A stretch of 38,625 bases of DNA from an uncultured Verrucomicrobiota bacterium (GTDB lineage Bacteria; Verrucomicrobiota; Verrucomicrobiia; Chthoniobacterales; JACTMZ01): the NCBI GenBank assembly GCA_903934135.1, contig CAIZMQ010000142.1:1-38625 (forward strand), read 5' to 3'. Positions 1 through 7,363 of the stretch are shown piece by piece; position 1 is the first letter of the stretch, and every line of letters starts with the position of its first letter. A program made the translations under genes and the position numbers. The notes beneath the pieces were generated by a model, which saw only the letters and a list, made by a program, of their open reading frames with translations, was not told the DNA's origin and ran no database searches.

Positions 1-952
<952 letters not shown>

Positions 953-1254
953 AAGTTAGCTGATACCACCCTTGCGGGTTGAGTACCAAATTCTGACATA
1001 GTATCTCCCGCCGGCTGCTAAAACCGACGGGCGACGGACCTTGCGGTCCAATTTATGTCGCATAAAAAAACTGCTGACGATAACCCACAATTCAATTTTT
1101 GTGGTTACCCTCTGAATTTACTTTCAGAGTCAGGATTTCAAAAATCAACATGCACTCTCTCCGAGTCGACAACGAGCGGGAAGGTTTTGGCCTTGCTACT
1201 GATAGTGACCGAAGGAAAGAGCGCGAACCGATTGATTCGGTCCCCATTTAAGGG
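953..1254 (-). promoter_or_regulatory. Structured leader of the rRNA operon
   Basis: About 300 bases between the 16S 5' end and the nearest candidate promoter hold no convincing protein gene but several inverted repeats. In transcript sense these are ACCC-GCAA-GGGT (968-979) and GGACC-GCAA-GGTCC (1036-1049), both closed by a GNRA-type GCAA tetraloop. There is also an 8-pair stem with one mismatch (1007-1031), a stem with one bulged C (1081-1107) and a 7-pair stem (1110-1129). A boxA-like element, GCTCTTTCCTTC in transcript sense, lies at 1211-1222. rRNA leaders commonly carry antitermination boxes and processing stems; assigning these elements to those roles is inference. Confidence 0.55.
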
Positions 1255-1260
1255 GATGGA

Positions 1261-1321
1261 GAGATTGCCAGAAAACAGCGCAGAGTCAACCGCCTTTTTG
1301 AAAAAATCTTAAAGTTTTTTT
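1261..1321 (-). promoter_or_regulatory. Candidate rRNA promoter, proximal
   Basis: On the minus strand a TTGACT -35 element (1289-1284) is preceded by an A/T-rich tract at about 1295-1321 that resembles an UP element. It is followed 17 bases later by a weak -10 (AATCTC, 1266-1261). The layout fits a strong rRNA promoter, but the -10 is poor, so this is a candidate only. Confidence 0.4.
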
Positions 1322-1351
1322 CGAGGCTCCCCTGCGGGCCGGATCTCCAAG

Positions 1352-1379
1352 TTCGTAGGGTATTGGACCGGGACGTCAA
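1352..1379 (-). promoter_or_regulatory. Candidate rRNA promoter, distal
   Basis: The minus strand reads TTGACG (1379-1374), a 16-base spacer, then TACGAA (1357-1352). With the proximal candidate it would form a tandem pair, as is common for rRNA operons. The remaining bases 1380-1527 hold no recognised element and should include the pgsA promoter. Confidence 0.3.
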
Positions 1380-1527
1380 ACGAACGTTCAAAAAAACTTT
1401 TCCCTTGGTCCGGAAAGCGGAAGCGACGGACCCGTTTCTACCCCCCCTCTTGCTTCCGTCCGCCACCGCGCACGTCGGCCGCCGCCTTGTCTCGCGCCCC
1501 CCCGTTTGTCATCTTCGCTCCCGAGCC

Positions 1528-2100
1528 GTGACTCTCCCCAACCAACTCACCATCCTGCGCCTTTTTCTGACCGGCGTGTTTGTCATAGCGCGCGAGAGCG
1601 GCATGGCGTGGGGCGCCACCGTGGCCGCCGTTGCCTTCGGGCTTGCGGTCCTCAGCGATTACCTCGACGGCGTCCTGGCGCGGCGGCTGGGCTGTGAAAC
1701 CGACTTCGGGCGCCTCATGGATCCGCTGGCCGACAAAGTCCTCATCGCCGCCGCGCTGGTCTGTCTGGCCTGGTCACACGACATTCCGGCATGGGCCGCC
1801 ATCATCCTCATCTCCCGCGATTTTCTCATCACCGGACTGCGTCAACTGGCCCTTAGCCACGGCACCGTGCTCGCCGCCGATCCCGCCGGCAAGACCAAGA
1901 CCGCATCCCAGATGATCATGATCGGTTTTTTTCTGCTGCGCGATGCGAGCGGCGAATTTTTCGGGGTCGGTCTCTGGCCGGGGTGGGTCATGAGTGCGGG
2001 GCAGTTCCTTCTCTGGGCCAGCGTGGGTCTCTCCATCTATTCCGGATGGCGCTATGCACGAGCCCACTGGCGCGTTGTTGTCCGCAGTGGCCAATCGTGA
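1528..2100 (+). CDS. pgsA: CDP-diacylglycerol--glycerol-3-phosphate 3-phosphatidyltransferase
   Basis: Makes phosphatidylglycerophosphate from CDP-diacylglycerol and glycerol-3-phosphate, the committed step to phosphatidylglycerol, in the inner membrane. The CDP-alcohol phosphotransferase motif is complete: D47-G48, A51-R52, G61, D65 and D69. The 190-residue product has several hydrophobic segments, the usual size and topology. GTG at 1528 was chosen because it gives the classic N-terminus MTLPNQLTILRL; the reading frame stays open upstream to about 1363, but that part has no family similarity. It is divergent from the rRNA operon. nnr follows after 138 bases, with an inverted repeat in between. 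Confidence 0.93.
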   Translation: MTLPNQLTILRLFLTGVFVIARESGMAWGATVAAVAFGLAVLSDYLDGVLARRLGCETDFGRLMDPLADKVLIAAALVCLAWSHDIPAWAAIILISRDFLITGLRQLALSHGTVLAADPAGKTKTASQMIMIGFFLLRDASGEFFGVGLWPGWVMSAGQFLLWASVGLSIYSGWRYARAHWRVVVRSGQS

Positions 2101-2111
2101 TCCTGGGCGGC

Positions 2112-2134
2112 CGGCAGGGATGGGCGTCCTGCCG
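2112..2134 (+). terminator. Inverted repeat after pgsA, possible terminator
   Basis: A 7-base perfect stem, CGGCAGG / CCTGCCG, with a 9-base loop starts 11 bases after the pgsA stop. No T-tract follows, so it is not a standard intrinsic terminator. It may stall polymerase or protect the mRNA end, or have no role. Confidence 0.3.
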
Positions 2135-2238
2135 CCCCGCTGAACCGGCACGGTCTCCCGAGTAGCGCTCCCATGCCCGAAGGCGCCCCACGACAACCTT
2201 TCTTCTCATCCCGCCGTGGTCCGCGTAGAAGAGAAGCC

Positions 2239-3726
2239 ATGCTTCTCACCCGCGCGGAAATGCAACACGTCGAGCAAGCGACATTTTCCCGCGGCATCCC
2301 CGCCGACGTCCTGATGGAAACGATCGGCGCGAAGCTGGCGCGCTTCGTTACCCAATTTTTTCCCCGGCCCGGCTTGGTCGTGTGCTATGCGGGCAAGGGC
2401 CACAATGCTGGCGACGCCTTTGTCGCCGCGCGTCACCTCGCCATGCTGGGGTGGCGGGTCTTGGTCCGCACCCCGTTTCAAGAGGACGAGTTTGCCCCGC
2501 TGACCCGCGCCAAATTCGATGTCCTGCATTCTTCGGTTTTGCGCGACCCTTTCCGCCCATCCACTCCGCAGGATGGCCCGCTCGTGCAACTCGATGCTTT
2601 GGTCGGCCTCGGCTCGCAAGGATCCTTGCGGGAACCACTCGCTTCCCTCGCTCTCGAGATGAATGGGGCGCGACGCGATGCCAACGCGAAAACGGTAGCC
2701 GTTGATTTCCCGTCCGGGCTCGACCCCGAAACCGGCATTCCGGGCGACCCCTGCGTCGAAGCGGATTTCACGGCGACCGTCGGCTTTGCCAAGACCGGCC
2801 TGGTGGCCGATGCAGCGGTCAACCACGTGGGACGTCTCGGACTTCTCGATTCGCCGGACTTTCTCCGGCCGGAGGCAGCCGATGCCGGCGAATTACTCAC
2901 GGCTCCCATGCTGCGCCGCCAATGGCCGCCACGCGCTTTCGACACAAACAAGGGAATGTGCGGGCGCGCTGTCCTGCTCGCCGGCTCGCGCGGCACGCTG
3001 GGCGCGGCACACCTCTGCGCGGCAGGTGCCGTGCGGGGCGGGGCAGGACTGGTTTCGCTCGGCGCTTTGCCCGACGTATACGACCTGCTCGCCGTGACGA
3101 TGATTCCCGAGGTGATGGTGCGCCCGCTGACCAAGCTCACCGATATTTTCAATTTTCCGGTCGACGCCATCGGAATCGGTCCGGGGCTCGGCAGCGGACA
3201 AGAGGCGCGGACTCTGCGCGTCGTGCGCGAAGCTCCGTGCCCGGCCGTGGTCGATGCCGATGCTTTGACTGTGATCGCCCACGCCGGACTGCAACATGTC
3301 GATCAGGCCAAGGGCCCGCGGTTGCTCACCCCTCACCCGGGTGAAATGCAACGTCTCCTCGCCGGCCGGAAAATCAGCAACCGCGGCCAAGTGGCCCGTG
3401 GTTTCACCGACAAGCATGCGGTCACCCTCTTGCTCAAAGGTGCGCGCACCGTCATCGCCCAACGGGGCCTCCCCCTCCGCTTTAACACCACAGGCCATCC
3501 CGGCATGGCCACCGGCGGCATGGGGGACGTCCTGACCGGCCTATGCACCGCACTGCTGGCCCAGGGAGCCGACACCTATCAGGCTGCATCGATCGGTGCC
3601 TGGGTTTGCGGGCGCGCCGCGGAAATTGCCGTGGTGCAGGGTGCCTCCACCGAATCGCTCACCCCGAGCGACGTGCTCGAGAAACTCGGCTCCGCCTTCC
3701 GGTCACTCCGCGCGGGCGATTTCTAG
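2239..3726 (+). CDS. nnr: Bifunctional NAD(P)HX epimerase / ADP-dependent NAD(P)HX dehydratase
   Basis: Repairs hydrated NADH and NADPH: the N-terminal YjeF domain epimerises NAD(P)HX and the C-terminal ribokinase-fold domain dehydrates it using ADP. The epimerase half (about 1-215) has the phosphate loop AGKGHNAGDA (51-60) and VDFPSGLD (155-162). The dehydratase half has PAVVDADAL, TPHPGEM (364-370) and the signature GMATGGMGDVLTG (422-434). ATG 2239 (MLLTRAEMQHVEQ) matches the family N-terminus; an ATG at 2173 would add 22 unrelated residues. Length 495 is normal. The epimerase loop departs from the usual GxGNNGGDG form (see findings). The stop codon overlaps that of the convergent transpeptidase gene. 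Confidence 0.93.
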   Translation: MLLTRAEMQHVEQATFSRGIPADVLMETIGAKLARFVTQFFPRPGLVVCYAGKGHNAGDAFVAARHLAMLGWRVLVRTPFQEDEFAPLTRAKFDVLHSSVLRDPFRPSTPQDGPLVQLDALVGLGSQGSLREPLASLALEMNGARRDANAKTVAVDFPSGLDPETGIPGDPCVEADFTATVGFAKTGLVADAAVNHVGRLGLLDSPDFLRPEAADAGELLTAPMLRRQWPPRAFDTNKGMCGRAVLLAGSRGTLGAAHLCAAGAVRGGAGLVSLGALPDVYDLLAVTMIPEVMVRPLTKLTDIFNFPVDAIGIGPGLGSGQEARTLRVVREAPCPAVVDADALTVIAHAGLQHVDQAKGPRLLTPHPGEMQRLLAGRKISNRGQVARGFTDKHAVTLLLKGARTVIAQRGLPLRFNTTGHPGMATGGMGDVLTGLCTALLAQGADTYQAASIGAWVCGRAAEIAVVQGASTESLTPSDVLEKLGSAFRSLRAGDF

Positions 3727-4403
3727 CCCGAGGCGCGGCTGTCGGAGTGCGCCTTTTCTTCGTCCACCGCCCCTCCGAGAGAAGGGGCCATGTCGTCGAC
3801 CGTGACCGGCGCGCCCAATGGCAAAATTCTGAAAAGTTCGACCGCCGCGTCTTTCTTGAGCCGGATGCAGCCGTGGGAGGCAGGGCGACCGGGAATGTAA
3901 CCAACATGCATCCCGACCCCGGTCTGGGTAAGTCGCATCCAGTAGGGCATGGGCGCGCCGATAAACCAGCCTCCCGAAGGCACCGCGTCCGTGCGGGCAT
4001 CGGCATCCGATACCACCGTCTGGCCCTCCCCGGAAACGATGCGCCCGTAGAGATTCGATTGGTGGTCCTTTTTCTTCTCTATGATTTTGTAAGCCCCTTT
4101 GGGGGTAGGATGGCTAGCCTTGCCCGTGGCCACCGGAAAATCCATAGCGACATGGCCATCGACGAGAAGAAGCCCGCGTTGTTCCCGCGTGGCAATCTCG
4201 ACCGCGGAGTTTTGGGCGGTCGCCTTGGAAAGCAACTCGGCGTTCCGGTAGGTCAGCTTGGACCAATCTTCCTGCGTGCGGAAATCATCATGTTGTCCGC
4301 GGTGCCTCGAAACCAGCCGGGCCCGGGGATTCTCGAAGGTAGCGCAGGCGGTCAGGCTGAACACCGCAGCCCACAACAGTCCATGACGCAACGGAGTCCT
4401 CAC
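3723..4403 (-). CDS. L,D-transpeptidase (YkuD family) lipoprotein
   Basis: Predicted envelope enzyme that forms or edits 3-3 peptidoglycan cross-links, or attaches proteins to peptidoglycan. The N-terminus has a lipoprotein signal with lipobox LTAC (C20), so it should be membrane-anchored in the periplasm. The YkuD active site is complete: H166 in MHVGY and SHGCIRL with C179 and R181. Length 226. The GTG start at 4403 shares the GTGA overlap with the gspF stop, so it is probably translated with the secretion operon as its last gene. Link to the secretion machine, for example opening the wall for the secretin, is inference. The catalytic assignment is firm; substrate is not known. Confidence 0.9.
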   Translation of the reverse strand: MRTPLRHGLLWAAVFSLTACATFENPRARLVSRHRGQHDDFRTQEDWSKLTYRNAELLSKATAQNSAVEIATREQRGLLLVDGHVAMDFPVATGKASHPTPKGAYKIIEKKKDHQSNLYGRIVSGEGQTVVSDADARTDAVPSGGWFIGAPMPYWMRLTQTGVGMHVGYIPGRPASHGCIRLKKDAAVELFRILPLGAPVTVDDMAPSLGGAVDEEKAHSDSRASG

Positions 4404-5629
4404 CGTTTGGGCAAACCGGAAACGGTGGTGAGAATGCCCGTGATCATCGAGTAAGCCACCAAACCGACGAAGAGCGCGACCATGAGAATGACCATAGGCT
4501 GGATCAGTGCGGTCACCCGTTCAATCACGACCGAAAGTTGTTTGTCATAGCTTTTGGCACTCCGCTCGAGCGCGGCTCCGAGGTCGCCGGTTGTTTCGCC
4601 GACCTGGATGATGTCGATCATGGTCGGCGGGAAAAACTGCACCCGCTGGATGGCTCGAGACAGCTGGGCCCCGTCCTGCACGTTTTCGGAAATACGCTCG
4701 AGCTGCGTCTGCAGGTAGACATTGGGAGTCGCATTGCGGATGAGTTGCATCGACTGCATAAGCGAGACGTCATTGTTGAGCAGGGTGGAAAGTGTCTGGG
4801 TGAACTGAGCGTAAAAACGCATGCGCAACAACGGCCCGAAGATGGGGAGTTGCAGCTTGGTTCGGTCCCACCAGATCCGCCCATCTCCCTTGCTCGTGAA
4901 ATGCCGGAAGCTGAGAATACCGGCCGCGAGAACAATAAGGATGACCCACCAATAGGATCCGAAAAACTCGCTTGTGCCGATAAGCATTCGCGTGGCGAAA
5001 GGCAAAGACTGCCCGGTCTTGCCCAGCAGCGCGGTCAACTGCGGGAGCAGGAAGGTCATGAAAATGACCAGCAGGGCGATGCCGGCGGAAAAAATGACGG
5101 AGGGGTAGATCAGCGCGCTGGTCACGCGGCGCTGCAGGTCGCCCATCATGGTGAGGAACTCGACTTGGCGTTTGAGGATTTTCGAGACCGTGCCGCTCGC
5201 CTCGCCGGCTTTGACCATGTTGCAATAAAGGTCGGAAAAGCTCGGGCTGGCTTTTTTCAACGCGGCGGAAAAGGTGGCGCCTTCGCGCAGCGACTGGCGC
5301 GCGCTGGCGGCCACACCGCTGAGCGAGGATTTGTCCTGCCGTTGTTCGATGACCTGCAAGGCGCGGTCGAGCTTGAGGCCGGCCTCGAGCAGTTCGCACA
5401 ATTCCTCGGTGAAGAGAAGGACTTGTGCGCGGTTGAGGTTGTTGTCGCTGGAGGCGGAGGCGCCGGCGGCGGCCGCCGCGGCGGCTTCGGCCCCTTTGGC
5501 CGCGAGGGAAAATGGCTGGAGGTTCTGTTGCCGGAGTTTGGCGAAGGCGTCCTGACGGCTGAGGGCCTCGAGTTCCCCCGAAATCTTGCCGCCCCCGGAC
5601 TGCAGAGCTTGGTAGACGAAGAGCGGCAT
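4400..5629 (-). CDS. gspF: Type II secretion / type IV pilus inner-membrane platform protein GspF
   Basis: Polytopic inner-membrane protein that links the ATPase GspE to the growing pseudopilus. It has two T2SSF domains (about 70-195 and 275-400) with the repeated pattern of LxxxLxxxxxL followed by GE-x-SGT (first copy) and GE-x-TGD (second copy). Membrane segments lie near 170-195, 222-242 and 375-400. An Ala-rich linker lies near residues 45-60. ATG 5629 (MPLFVYQAL) is the family start; the frame is open further upstream but overlaps gspE. The gspE stop and this start share one base (TAATG). Length 409 is normal. Confidence 0.95.
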   Translation of the reverse strand: MPLFVYQALQSGGGKISGELEALSRQDAFAKLRQQNLQPFSLAAKGAEAAAAAAAGASASSDNNLNRAQVLLFTEELCELLEAGLKLDRALQVIEQRQDKSSLSGVAASARQSLREGATFSAALKKASPSFSDLYCNMVKAGEASGTVSKILKRQVEFLTMMGDLQRRVTSALIYPSVIFSAGIALLVIFMTFLLPQLTALLGKTGQSLPFATRMLIGTSEFFGSYWWVILIVLAAGILSFRHFTSKGDGRIWWDRTKLQLPIFGPLLRMRFYAQFTQTLSTLLNNDVSLMQSMQLIRNATPNVYLQTQLERISENVQDGAQLSRAIQRVQFFPPTMIDIIQVGETTGDLGAALERSAKSYDKQLSVVIERVTALIQPMVILMVALFVGLVAYSMITGILTTVSGLPKR

Positions 5630-6948
5630 TATTCGTCCTGGGCACTGACGTCGGAAGTGGTGACGCGCATGACTTCCTCGATCGTGGTGGTTCCGGTGGC
5701 GACCTTGTCGAAACCGTATTTGCGCAGGGGACGCATGCCTTCTTTTTCCGCCGCAGGCCGCAATTCGGCGGCGGTTTTGCGCTGCGTGATCAGTTCCTGC
5801 AGCTTTGGCGTGACCAAGCAAAGTTCCATGATGGCGAGTCGACCCTCGTAACCCGATTGGCGGCAATTCTCGCATCCGACGGCGCGCATGATCTTGCTCT
5901 CATATTCCGGCGGGAATCCGATGCTGCGCAGGTAGGCCGGCGAGTAATCACCCGGCTGGGCGGGCGCCTTGCAAAACGGACAAAGTTTGCGCACGAGACG
6001 TTGGGCGATGAAAGCGCGCACGGCACTGGCGACGAGGAAGGGTTCGACGTTCATGTCGAGGAGGCGGGTGATGCCGCCGACCGCATCGTTGGTGTGCAGG
6101 GTGCTGAAGACCAAGTGACCGGTGAGGGCGGCACGAATGGCAATTTCGGCCGTCTCGTAGTCGCGCATCTCGCCGACCATGATAACATTGGGGTCGCCGC
6201 GGAGGAAGCTGCGCAGGAGATTGGCGAAGGTGTTGCCGATCTCGGGCTGGACCGCGCTCTGGTTCACCCCAGCCAGCTTGTGCTCGACCGGATCCTCGAT
6301 GGTGAGGATGCGGCGCTCCTTGGTGTTGAGTCCCGAGAGAAAAGTGTAAAGCGTCGTTGATTTTCCGCATCCGGTCGGGCCGGTCACGAGAATGATGCCG
6401 TTGGGCAGGGCGAGGAGTTCGCGGACCTTTTTGACGTAATCCTCATCGAGCCCGAGGCGCTCGAGACTGAACACTTCCTTGCCGAGGAGACGGAGGCTGA
6501 TGCTTTCGCCGTTGATCGTCGGAATCGAAGCCACACGGACATCGATGGGTTGCCCGCCCAACTCGAGGCTGATCCGTCCGTCCTGCGGGCGGCGGTCTTC
6601 GCCCAGGTCGAGGCCGGCGGTAAGTTTGAGGATGTTGATGACCGAGCGCTGGAGCTTGCGCATCTGGACGGGAACGGGCACTTCCTGCAGCACGCCATCA
6701 ATGCGGTAGCGGACACGGAGGTCGTTGGAGAGCGGCTCCACGTGGATGTCGGTGGCGCGCTCGCGCAGGGCCTCGCGGATGACTTGGTTGATGAATTTTT
6801 TGACGGACGCCTCTTCCGATTCGTCCTCGTCGAGGACGTTGACTTGTTCGCCGCGACCGAGATCGATGTCCTCCTCCATCCCACGACCTTCGAGCAGTTC
6901 CTCAAAGGTTTCGGCGCCGATCCCGTAGACTTGGCGCAAGGCGGGCAA
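5629..6948 (-). CDS. gspE: Type II secretion ATPase GspE, main part (after frameshift)
   Basis: Hexameric cytoplasmic ATPase that powers pseudopilus assembly. Seen in this reading frame: Walker A GPTGCGKSTT (190-199), Asp box TIEDPVE, Walker B and His box region VGEMRDYETAEIA and STLHTND, and a zinc-binding tetracysteine (C323, C326, C359, C362). The first readable codon is TTG 6948, but this is unlikely to be a true start. Residues just upstream in another frame (6902-7348) supply the missing N-terminal domain. Removing one T from the TTTTT run at 6947-6951 joins the two frames into one protein of normal length (about 573 residues). It may be a sequencing error, a strain mutation or recoding. 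Confidence 0.92.
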   Translation of the reverse strand: MPALRQVYGIGAETFEELLEGRGMEEDIDLGRGEQVNVLDEDESEEASVKKFINQVIREALRERATDIHVEPLSNDLRVRYRIDGVLQEVPVPVQMRKLQRSVINILKLTAGLDLGEDRRPQDGRISLELGGQPIDVRVASIPTINGESISLRLLGKEVFSLERLGLDEDYVKKVRELLALPNGIILVTGPTGCGKSTTLYTFLSGLNTKERRILTIEDPVEHKLAGVNQSAVQPEIGNTFANLLRSFLRGDPNVIMVGEMRDYETAEIAIRAALTGHLVFSTLHTNDAVGGITRLLDMNVEPFLVASAVRAFIAQRLVRKLCPFCKAPAQPGDYSPAYLRSIGFPPEYESKIMRAVGCENCRQSGYEGRLAIMELCLVTPKLQELITQRKTAAELRPAAEKEGMRPLRKYGFDKVATGTTTIEEVMRVTTSDVSAQDE

Positions 6949-7348
6949 AAATGCCTTTGCGCGTGTAGATTTCGTAGCGTACTTGCTGTGGCACGGCTTC
7001 GGCCACCGCTTGCCGTGCGAGCAGGTCGAAGGGATCGTAGGTCAACAGGGTGATCGAGTCGTCGTTGGTCTCGACCGGGAGCAGCTGGTAGCGCAGGGCG
7101 ATGCGGGCCGGCAGCTTGGCCCGCATTTCCGGGGTGGCTTTGGCCACATCCGCCCCACCCCACCGGAGGTGAAATTTGTCGGCCAATTCACGGTAAAAAC
7201 CGTTTTCGTCAATCTCGGTGCTGTCGAGCAAAGCGCGCATGAGGGACGACTGGATCCGCGCCGCGTCCTGCAGCGATGCGGTCACTTTGTCCCGGTCGGC
7301 CGCACCGTGGCGCGCCGCGAGTTCCACCAGTTCGGGAATCAAGGCCAT
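6902..7348 (-). CDS. gspE: GspE N-terminal domain (before frameshift)
   Basis: 148-residue frame encoding the N-terminal domain of GspE/PilB/MshE-type ATPases. This domain binds the inner-membrane partner (GspL or PilM). It has the helical start (LVELAARHGAADRDKV) and the second subdomain (FYRELADKFHLRW, ALRYQLLPVE, LTYDPFDLLARQAV) typical of these proteins. ATG 7348 has a good ribosome site (GGAGAGGG upstream). True homology should end near YTRKGI; the last residues (FARLAPSLRDRRRNL) read out of frame. See the main gspE entry for the joined form. Confidence 0.85.
   Translation of the reverse strand: MALIPELVELAARHGAADRDKVTASLQDAARIQSSLMRALLDSTEIDENGFYRELADKFHLRWGGADVAKATPEMRAKLPARIALRYQLLPVETNDDSITLLTYDPFDLLARQAVAEAVPQQVRYEIYTRKGIFARLAPSLRDRRRNL
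6947..6951 (-). other. Apparent +1 frameshift site in gspE (T5 run)
   Basis: On the minus strand the upstream frame reads GGC ATT TTT GCC and the downstream frame continues as TTG CCC GCC TTG. Deleting one T gives GGC ATT TTG CCC GCC, joining TRKGI to LPALRQVYG without a gap. Confidence 0.8.
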
Positions 7349-7363
7349 GCTTTGCCCTCTCCC

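Noticed and set aside
1055-1312. 85-residue open frame in the rRNA leader
   Set aside because: No similarity, spans the candidate promoter and hairpins, and has no ribosome site.
4538-5851. 437-residue plus-strand frame
   Set aside because: Mirror of gspF, whose conserved motifs are on the minus strand; composition is that of GC-rich antisense.
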